Positions 54,922-64,000 of a stretch of DNA of 64,000 bases are shown piece by piece (the stretch's first letter is position 1; every line of letters begins with the position of its first letter). The DNA is taken from positions 1 to 64,000 of the forward strand of contig CANXME010002553.1 of the NCBI GenBank assembly GCA_948144175.1. The letters are read 5' to 3'. The DNA comes from Closterium sp. NIES-65 (taxonomy: Eukaryota; Streptophyta; Zygnematophyceae; Desmidiales; Closteriaceae). A program made the position numbers and the translations under genes. Under the pieces are notes generated by a model, which ran no database searches, was not told where the DNA came from, and worked only from the letters and a program-made list of their open reading frames with translations.

Positions 54922-57900
54922 CTTGAAATTTTGCCCATGCTAGGTTATTGTTCTTGCTATTTTGCACATGTAGGCCCTTGTTCTTGCAATTGTGCACACG
55001 CTAGGCCCTTGTTCTTGCTATTTTGCAAACGCTAGGCTTTTGTTCTTTCAATTCTGCACACGCTAGGCCCTTGTTCTTCCAATTTTGCACATACTAGGCC
55101 CTTGTTCTTGCTATTTTGCACACGCTAGGCCCTTGTTCTACCAATTTTGCACACTCTAGGCTCTTGTTCTTCCAATTTTGCACACGCTAGGCCCTTGTTC
55201 TTGAAATTTTGTACACGCTAGGCCCTTGTTCTTGCTATTTTGCATACGCTATGTCCTTGTTATTCCAATTTTGCACACGCTATGTCCTTGTTATTCCAAT
55301 TTTGCACACGCTAGGCCATTGTTCTTGCCTTTTTGCACACGCTATGTCCTTGCTATTCCAATTTTGCACATGCTAGGCCCTTGTTCTTCCAATTTTGCAC
55401 ACGCTAGGCCCTTGTTCTTGCTATTTTACACACGCTATGTCCTTGTTATTCCAATTTTGCATACGCTAGGCCTTTGTTCTTGCTATTTCGCACACGCTAG
55501 GCCCTTGTTCTTCCAAATTTGCACACGCTAGGCCATTGTTCTTGCAAATTTGCACACGCTAGGCCCTTGTTCTTGCTATTTTGTACACGCTAGGCCCTTG
55601 TTCTTCCAAATTTGCACACGCTAGGCCATTGTTCTTACAATTTTGCACACGCTAGGCCTTGTTATTCCAATTTTGCACACGCTAGGCCCTTGTTTTTGCT
55701 ATTTTGCACATGCTAGGTTCTTGTTCTTGCAAATGTGCACATGCTAGGCCCTTGTTCTTGCAATTTCGCACACGCTAGGCCCTTGTTCTTGCTATTTTGC
55801 ACACGTTAGGCATTTGTTCTTGCAATTTTGAGCACGCTAGGCCCTTGTTCTTCCAATTTTGCACAAGCTAGGCCCTTGTTCTTGCTATTTTGCACACGCT
55901 AGGCCCTTGTTCTTCCAATTCTGCACACGCTAGGCCCTTGTTCTTCCAATTTTGCACATACTAGGCCCTTGTTCTTGCTATTTTGCACACGCTAGGCTCT
56001 TGTTCTTCCAATTTTGCACACGCTAGGCCCTTGTTCTTGGAATTTTGTACACGCTAGGCCCTTGTTCTTGCTATTTTGCACACGCTATGTCCTTGTTATT
56101 CCAATTTTGCACACGCTATGTCCTTGTTATTCCAATTTTGCACACGCTAGGTCCTTGTTCTTGAAATTTTGCACACGCTAGGTCATTGTTATTGCTATTT
56201 TGCACATGTAGGCCCTTGTTCTTGCAATTGTGCACACGCTAGGCCCTTGTTCTTGCTATTTTGCAAACGCTAGGCCCTTGTTCTTCCAATTCTGCACACG
56301 CTAGGCCCTTGTTCTTCCAATTTTGCACATACTAGGCCCTTGTTCTTGCTATTTTGCACACGCTAGGCCCTTGTTCTTGCTATTTTGCACACGCTATGTC
56401 CTTGTTATTCCAATTTTGCACACGCTAGGCCCTTGTTCTTGCTATTTTGCACACGCTATGTCCTTGTTATTCCAAATTTGCACACGCTAGGCCCTTGTTC
56501 TTGAAATTTTGCACACGCTAGGCCCTTGTTCTTGCTATTTTGCACATGCTAGGCCCTTCTTCTTGCAATTTTGCACACGCTATGCCCTTGTTCTTGCTAT
56601 TTTGCACACGCTAGGCCCTTCTGCTTGAAATTTTGCATACGCTAGGCCCTTGTTTTTGAATTTTTGCACACGCTAGAACCTTGTTTTTGCAATTTTGCAT
56701 ACGCTAGGCGCTTGTTCTTGAAATTTTGCACACGCTAGGCCCCTGTTCTTGCTATTTTGAATTTTTGCACACGCAAGGCCCTTGTTCTTGAAATTTTGCA
56801 CATGCTTGGCCCTTGTTCTTGCTATTTTGCACACGCTAGGTCATTGTTCTTGCTATTTTGCACATGTAAGCCCTTGTTCTTGCAATTTTGCACACGCTAG
56901 GCCCTTGTTCTTGCTATTTTGCACACGCTAGGCCCTTGTTCTTCCAATTTTGCACACGCTAGGCCCTTGTTCTTCCAATTTTGCACACGCTAGGCCCTTG
57001 TTCTTGCTATTTTGCACACGCTATGTCCTTGTTATTCCAATTTTGCATACGCTAGGCCTTTGTTCTTGCTATTTTGCACACGCTAGGCCCTTGTTCTTCC
57101 AAATTTGCACACGCTAGGCCATTGTTCTTGCAAATTTGCACACGCTAGGCCCTTGTTCTTGCTATTTTGTACACGCTAGGCCCTTGTTCTTCCAAATTTG
57201 CACACGCTAGGCCATTGTTCTTACAATTTTGCACACGCTAGGCCCTTGTTATTCCAATTTTGCACACGCTAGGCCCTTGTTTTTGCTATTTTGCACATGC
57301 TAGGTTCTTGTTCTTGCAAATGTGCACATGCTAGGCCCTTGTTCTTGCAATTTCGCACACGCTAGGCCCTTGTTCTTGAAATTTTGCACACGCTAGGCCA
57401 TTGTTCTTGCAATTTTGCACATGCTAGGCCCTTGTTCTTGCAATTTCGCACACGCTAGGCCCTTGTTCTTGCTATTTTGCACACGTTAGGCATTTGTTCT
57501 TGCAATTTTGAGCACGCTAGGCTCTTGTTCTTCCAATTTTGCACAAGCTAGGCCCTTGTTCTTGCAATTTTGCTCATGCTAGGCCCTTGGTCTCGCAATT
57601 TTGCACACGCTAGGCCCTTGTTCTTGAAATTTTGTACACGCTAGGCCCTTGTTCTTGCTATTTTGCACACGCTATGTCCTTGTTATTCCAATTTTGCACA
57701 CGCTATGTCCTTGTTATTCCAATTTTGCACAGGCTAGGCCCTTGTTCTTGAAATTTTGCACACGCTAGGTCATTGTTCTTGCTATTTTGCACATGTAGGC
57801 CCTTGTTCTTGCAATTGTGCACACGCTAGGCCCTTGTTCTTGCTATTTTGCACATACTAGGCCCTTGTTCTTGCTATTTTGCACACGCTAGGCCCTTAAT

Positions 57901-60900
57901 CAACCAATTTTGCACACACTAGGCTCTTGTTCTTCCAATTTTGCACACGCTAGGCCCTTGTTCTTGAAATTTTGTACACGCTAGGCCCTTGTTCTTGCTA
58001 TTTTGCACACGCTATATCCTTGTTTTTCCAATTGTGCACACGCTATGTCCTTGTTATTCCAATTTTGCACACGCTAGGCCCTTGTTCTTGCTTTTTTGCA
58101 CACGCTATGTCCTTGCTATTCCAATTTTGCACATTCTAGGCCCTTGTTCTTGCTATTTTGCACACGCTAGGCCCTTGCTCTTGAAACTTTGCACACGCTA
58201 GGCCCTTGTTCTTGCTATTTTGCACACGCTATGTCCTTGTTATTCCAATTTTGCACACGCTAGGCCTTTGTTCTTGCTATTTTGCACACGCTAGGCCCTT
58301 GTTCTTCCAATTTTGCACACGCTAGGCCCTTGTTCTTGAAATGTTGCACACGCTAGGCCCTTGTTCTTGCTATTTTGCACATGCTAGGCCCTTCTTCTTG
58401 CAATTTTGCACACGCTATGCCCTTGTTCTTGCTATTTTGCACACGCTAGGCCCTTCTGCTTGAAATTTTGCACACGCTAGGCCCTTGTTTTTGATTTTTT
58501 GCACACGCTAGGACCTTGTTTTTGCAATTTTGCATACGCTAGGCGCTTGTTCTTGAAATTTTGCACACGCTAGGCCCCTGTTCTTGCTATTTTGAATTTT
58601 TGCACCCGCTAGGCCCTTGTTCTTGAAATTTTGCACATGCTTGGCCCTTGTTCTTGCAATTTTGCACACGCTAGGTCATTGTTCTTGCTATTTTGCACAT
58701 GTAGGCCCTTGTTCTTGCAATTTTGCACACGCTAGGCCCTTGTTCTTGCTATTTTGCACACGCTAGGCCCTTGTTCTTCCAATTCTGCACACGCTAGGCC
58801 CTTGTTCTTCCAATTTTGCACATACTAGGCCCTTGTTCTTGCTATTTTGCACACACTAGGCCCTTGTTCTACCAATTTTGCACACGCTAGGCTCTTGTTC
58901 TTCCAATTCTGCACACGCTAGGCCCGTGTTCTTGAAATTTTGTACACGCTAGGCCCTTGTTCTTTCTATTTTGCACGCGCTATGTCCTTGTTATTCCAAT
59001 TTTGCACACGCTATGTCCTTGTTTTTCCAATTTTGCACACGCTAGGCCCTTGTTCTTGAAATTTTTCACACGCTAGGTCATTGTTCTTGCTATTTTGCAC
59101 ATATAGGCCCTTGTTCTTGCAATTGTGTACACGCTAGGCCCTTGTTCTAGCTATTTTGCACACGCTAGGCCCTTGTTCTTCCAATTCTGCACACGCTAGG
59201 CCCTTGTTCTTCCAATTTTGCACATACTAGGCCCCTGTTCTTGCTATTTTGCACACGCTAGGCCCTTGTTCTTGCTATTTTGCACACGCTATGTCCTTGT
59301 TATTCCAATTTCGCACACGCTATGTCCTTGTTATTCCAATTTTGGACACGCTAGGCCCTTGTTCTTGCTATTTTGCACACGCTATGTCCTTGTTATTCCA
59401 ATTTTGCACACGCTAGGCCTTTGTTCTTGCTATTTTGCACACGCTAGGCCCTTGTTCTTCCAAATTTGCACAAGCTAGGCCCTTGTTCTTCCAATATTGC
59501 ACACGCTAGGCCCTTGTTCTTGCTATTTTGCACACGCTAGGCCCTTGTTCTTCCAAATTTGCACACGCTAGGCCCTTGTTCTTCCAAATTTGCACACACT
59601 TTGCCCTTATTCTTGCTAGTTTTTACACGCTAGGCCCTTGTTCTTCCAAATTTGCACACGCTAGGCCATTGTTCTTACAATTTTGCACACGCTAGGCCCT
59701 TGTTCTTCCAATTTTGCACACGCTAGGCCCTTGTTTTTGCTATTTTGCACATGATAGGTTCTATTTCTTGCAATTGTGCACATAGTAGGCCCTTGTTCTT
59801 GCAATTTCGCACACGCTAGGCCTTTGTTCTTGAAATTTTGCACACGCTAGGCCATTGTTCTTGCAATTTTGCACATGCTAGGCCCTTGTTCTTGCTATTT
59901 TGCACACGCTAGGCCCTTGTTCTTGCTATTTTGCACACGTTAGGCATTTGTTCTTGCAATTTTGAACACGCTAGGCCCTTGTTCTTCCAATTTTGCACAA
60001 GCTACGCCCTTGTTCTTGAAATTTTGCACACGCTAGGCCCTTCTTCTTGCTATTTTGCACACGCTAGGCCCGTGTTTTTCCAATTGTGCACACGCTAGGC
60101 CCTTGTTCTTCCAATTTTGCACATACTAGGCCCTTGTTCTTGCTATTTTGCACAGGCTAGGCCCTTGTTCTACCAATTTTGCACACGCTAGGCTCTTGTT
60201 CTTCCAATTTTGCACACGCTAGGCCCTTGTTCTTGAAATTGTGTACACGGTAGGCCCTTGTTCTTGCTATTTTGCACACGCTATGTCCTTGTCATTCCAA
60301 TTTTGCACACGCTATGTCCTTGTTATTCCAATTTTGCACACGCTAGGCCCTTGTTCTTGAAATTTTGCCCATGCTAGGTTATTGTTCTTGCTATTTTGCA
60401 CATGTAGGCCCTTGTTCTTGCAATTGTACAAACGCTAGGCCCTTGTTCTTGCTATTTTGCAAACGCTAGGCCCTTGTTCTTTCAATTCTGCACACGCTAG
60501 GCCCTTGTTCTTCCAATTTTGCACATACTAGGCCCTTGTTCTTGCTATTTTGCACACGCTAGGCCCTTGTTCTACCAATTATGCACACTCTAGGCTCTTG
60601 TTCTTCCAATTTTGCACACGCTAGGCCCTTGCTCTTGAAATTTTGTACATGCTAGGCCCTTGTTCTTGCTATTTTGCATACGCTATGTCCTTGTTATTCC
60701 AATTTTGCACACGCTATGTCCTTGTTATTCCAATTTTGCACACGCTAGGCCATTGTTCTTGCCTTTTTGCACACGCTATGTCCTTGCTATTCCAATTTTG
60801 CACATGCTAGGCCCTTGTTCTTCCAATTTTGCACACGCTAGGCCCTTGTTCTTGCTATTTTGCACACGCTATGTCCTTGTTATTCCAATTTTGCATACCC

Positions 60901-61376
60901 TAGGCCTTTGTTCTTGCTATTTCGCACACGCTAGGCCCTTGTTCTTCCAAATTTGCACACGCTAGGCCATTGTTCTTGCAAATTTGCACACGCTAGGCCC
61001 TTGTTCTTGCTATTTTGTATACGCTAGGCCCTTGTTCTTCCAAATTTGCACACGCTAGGCCATTGTTCTTACAATTTTGCACACGCTAGGCCTTGTTATT
61101 CCAATTTTGCACACGCTAGGCCCTTGTTTTTGCTATTTTGCACATGCTAGGTTCTTGTTCTTGCAAATGTGCACATGCTAGGCCCTTGTTCTTGCAACTT
61201 CGCACACGCTAGGCCCTTGTTCTTGAAATTTTGCACACGCTAGGCCATTGTTCTTGCAATTTTGCACATGCTAGGCCCTTGTTCTTGCAATTTCGCACAC
61301 GCTAGGCCCTTGTTCTTGCTATTTTGCACACGTTAGGCATTTGTTCTTGTAATTTTGAACACGCTAGGCCCTTGTT
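54922..61376 (+). repeat. Chimeric higher-order repeat, unit 3
   Basis: The first part, to about 57.4 kb, follows units 1 and 2. The remainder, to about 61.37 kb, follows the 38.87-42.36 kb block. The register monomer GCCCATGC appears at 54933, 60367 and again at 61419. Thus the unit is a join of two parental types, best explained by unequal crossover or conversion between distant units. Confidence 0.75.
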
Positions 61377-64000
61377 ATTCCAATTTTGCACACGCTAGGC
61401 CCTTGTTCTTGAAATTTTGCCCATGCTAGGTTATTGTTCTTGCTATTTTGCACATGTAGGCCCTTGTTCTTGCAATTGTGCACACGCTAGGCCCTTGTTC
61501 TTGCTATTTTGCAAACGCTAGGCCCTTGTTCTTTCAATTCTGCACACGCTAGGCCCTTGTTCTTCCAATTTTGAACATACTAGGCCCTTGTTCTTGCTAT
61601 TTTGCACACGCTAGGCCCTTGTTCTACCAATTTTGCACACTCTAGGCTCTTGTTCTTCCAATTTTGCACACGCTAGGCCCTTGTTCTTGAAATTTTGTAC
61701 ACGCTAGGCCCTTGTTCTTGCTATTTTGCATACGCTATGTCCTTGTTATTCCAATTTTGCACACGCTATGTCCTTGTTATTCCAATTTTGCACACGCTAG
61801 GCCATTGTTCTTGCCTTTTTGCACACGCTATGTCCTTGCTATTCCAATTTTGCACATGCTAGGCCCTTGTTCTTCCAATTTTGCACACGCTAGGCCCTTG
61901 TTCTTTCTATTTTACACACGCTATGTCCTTGTTATTCCAATTTTGCATACGCTAGGCCTTTGTTCTTGCTATTTTGCACACGCTAGGCCCTTGTTCTTCC
62001 AAATTTGCACACGCTAGGCCATTGTTCTTACAATTTTGCACACGCTAGGCCTTGTTATTCCAATTTTGCACACGCTAGGCCCTTGTTTTTGCTATTTTGC
62101 ACATGCTAGGTTCTTGTTCTTGCAAATGTGCACATGCTAGGCCCTTGTTCTTGCAATTTCGCACACGCTAGGCCCTTGTTCTTGAAATTTTGCACACGCT
62201 AGGCCATTGTTCTTGCAATTTTGCACATGCTAGGCCCTTGTTCTTGCAATTTCGCACACGCTAGGCCCTTGTTCTTGCTATTTTGCACACGTTAGGCATT
62301 TGTTCTTGCAATTTTGAGCACGCTAGGCCCTTGTTCTTCCAATTTTGCACAAGCTAGGCCCTTGTTCTTGCAATTTTGCACATGCTAGGCCCTTGTTCTT
62401 GCTATTTTGCACACGCTAGGCCCTTGTTCTTCCAATTCTGCACACGCTAGGCCCTTGTTCTTCCAATTTTGCACATACTAGGCCCTTGTTCTTGCTATTT
62501 TGCACACGCTAGGCTCTTGTTCTTCCAATTTTGCACATGCTAGGCCCTTGTTCTTGGAATTTTGTACACGCTAGGCCCTTGTTCTTGCTATTTTGCACAC
62601 GCTATGTCCTTGTTATTCCAATTTTGCACACGCTATGTCCTTGTTATTCCAATTTTGCACACGCTAGGTCCTTGTTCTTGAAATTTTGCACACGCTAGGT
62701 CATTGTTATTGCTATTTTGCACATGTAGGCCCTTGTTCTTGCAATTGTGCACACGCTAGGCCCTTGTTCTTGCTATTTTGCAAACGCTAGGCCCTTGTTC
62801 TTCCAATTCTGCACACGCTAGGCCCTTGTTCTTCCAATTTTGCACATACTAGGCCCTTGTTCTTGCTATTTTGCACACGCTAGGCCCTTGTTCTTGCTAT
62901 TTTGCACACGCTATGTCCTTGTTATTCCAATTTTGCACACGCTAGGCCTTTGTTCTTGCTATTTTGCACACACTAGGCCCTTGTTCTTCCAATTTTGCAC
63001 ACGCTAGGCCCTTGTTCTTGAAATTTTGCTCACGCTAGGCCCTTGTTCTTGCTATTTTGCACATGTAGGCCCTTGTTCTTGCAATTTTGCACACGCTAGG
63101 CCCTTGTTCTTGCTATTTTGCACACGCTAGGCCCTTGTTCTTCCAATTTTGCACACGCTAGGCCCTTGTTCTTCCAATTTTGCACACGCTAGGCCCTTGT
63201 TCTTGCTATTTTGCACACGCTATGTCCTTGTTATTCCAATTTTGCATACGCTAGGCCTTTGTTCTTGCTATTTTGCACACGCTAGGCCCTTGTTCTTCCA
63301 AATTTGCACACCCTAGGCCATTGTTCTTGCAAATTTGCACACGCTAAACCCTTGTTCTTGCTATTTTGTACACGCTAGGCCCTTGTTCTTCCAAATTTGC
63401 ACACGCTAGGCCATTGTTCTTACAATTTTGCACACGCTAGGCCCTTGTTATTCCAATTTTGCACACGCTATGCCCTTGTTTTTGCTATTTTGCACATGCT
63501 AGGTTCTTGTTCTTGCAAATATGCACATGCTAGGCCCTTGTTCTTGCAATTTCGCACACGCTAGGCCCTTGTTCTTGAAATTTTGCACACGCTAGGCCAT
63601 TGTTCTTGCAATTTTGCACATGCTAGGCCCTTGTTCTTGCAATTTCGCACACGCTAGGCCCTTGTTCTTGCTATTTTGCACACGTTAGGCATTTGTTCTT
63701 GCAATTTTGAGCACGCTAGGCCCTTGTTCTTCCAATTTTGCATAAGCTAGGCCCTTGTTCTTGCAATTTTGCACATGCTAGGCCCTTGGTCTCGCAATTT
63801 TGCACACGCTAGGCCCTTGTTCTTCCAATTCTGCAAACGCTAGGCCCTTGTTCTTCCAATTTTGCACATACTAGGCCCTTGTTCTTGCTATTTTGCACAC
63901 GCTAGGCTCTTGTTCTTCCAATTCTGCACACGCTAGGCCCGTGTTCTTGAAATTTTGTACACTCTAGGCCCTTGTTCTTTCTATTTTGCACACGCTATGT
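61377..64000 (+). repeat. Higher-order repeat, unit 4 (partial, runs off the window)
   Basis: Begins again at the GCCCATGC register (61419) and is closest to the start of unit 3. Both carry CTATTTTACACACGC (55431 and about 61913) and the one-base-short GCCTTGTTATTCC monomer. Offset to unit 3 is about 6,486 bp, rising to 6,517 bp (one monomer) by 62555. The unit is cut by the window end. Confidence 0.75.

Larger units (their letters stand above)
27223..64000 (+). repeat. 31-bp satellite array, higher-order domain (B), right of the retrotransposon
   Basis: Continuous 31-bp satellite in the same orientation as to the left, running off the window end. Monomer classes include CTATGTCC-type, CACATGTAGG 30-bp, TTTTGTACACGC, GCCTTTTTGC and the 39-bp TATTTTGAATTTTTGCAC form. 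The 39-bp marker occurs at 27594 (one-base variant), 29491, 35599, 37496, 40043, 43302, 45199, 46661, 50136, 52033, 53495, 56753 and 58588. Intervals of 1,897 bp recur four times and 1,462 bp twice. No non-satellite sequence, second transposon or supported gene was found. Confidence 0.96.

Noticed and set aside
491-62017. Many 60-101-residue open frames in the satellite on both strands
   Set aside because: They are satellite translated in frame. Because 31 mod 3 is 1, three monomers make a 93-bp coding period. The CTAG in each monomer gives TAG on both strands, and CTATG-type variants simply remove stops. The peptides are repetitive and lack any known domain.
1-64000. Telomeric repeat or rDNA spacer
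   Set aside because: No TTAGGG- or TTTAGGG-type units and no rRNA sequence were seen; the 31-bp monomer is not telomere-like.

Overview
The window is almost entirely tandem satellite DNA, interrupted once by an LTR retrotransposon. About 56.6 kb (1-19870 and 27223-64000) is an unbroken head-to-tail array of a 31-bp monomer. A clean copy lies at 511-541, with the core word TTTTGCACACGCTAGG. That is roughly 1,800 monomers, all in one orientation, running off both ends of the window. No host gene, rRNA, tRNA or CRISPR array was found. The setting is eukaryotic heterochromatin, possibly centromeric or pericentromeric. The retrotransposon's Copia proteins and high internal GC suggest a green-lineage host. 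A streptophyte alga is my guess from general similarity, and it is weakly supported.

The satellite has two domains. Positions 1 to about 12.85 kb are a loosely ordered monomeric array with small local duplications (492 bp, 155 bp). From about 12.85 kb onward, extra monomer classes appear (CTATGTCC-type, a 30-bp form, a 39-bp form) and the array becomes a complex higher-order repeat (HOR). Blocks of 0.9-8 kb recur with the same private mutations. The clearest period is 6,834 bp between about 41.3 and 57 kb. Non-adjacent blocks (38.87-42.36 kb and 57.4-61.37 kb) are closer to each other than to what lies between them, as expected from repeated unequal exchange or conversion.

The retrotransposon (19871-27222, minus strand, 7,352 bp) is a Ty1/copia element. 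It has two identical 128-bp LTRs (TG...CA), a 5-bp target-site duplication ATTTT, a tRNA primer-binding site next to the right-hand LTR and a G-rich polypurine tract next to the left-hand one. Its order on the minus strand is 5' LTR, PBS, a GC-rich leader of about 1 kb full of minisatellites and hairpins, gag-protease, integrase, reverse transcriptase-RNase H, short 3' noncoding region, PPT and 3' LTR. All catalytic motifs are present (DSGA protease, DD35E integrase, YVDD reverse transcriptase, RNase H acidic residues). The polyprotein is broken by two apparent single-base frame changes, one inside protease (about 24460) and one in the integrase-RT linker (about 22440). Identical LTRs and intact paralogous empty sites in the flanking HOR show a very recent insertion, after the satellite block had been amplified.
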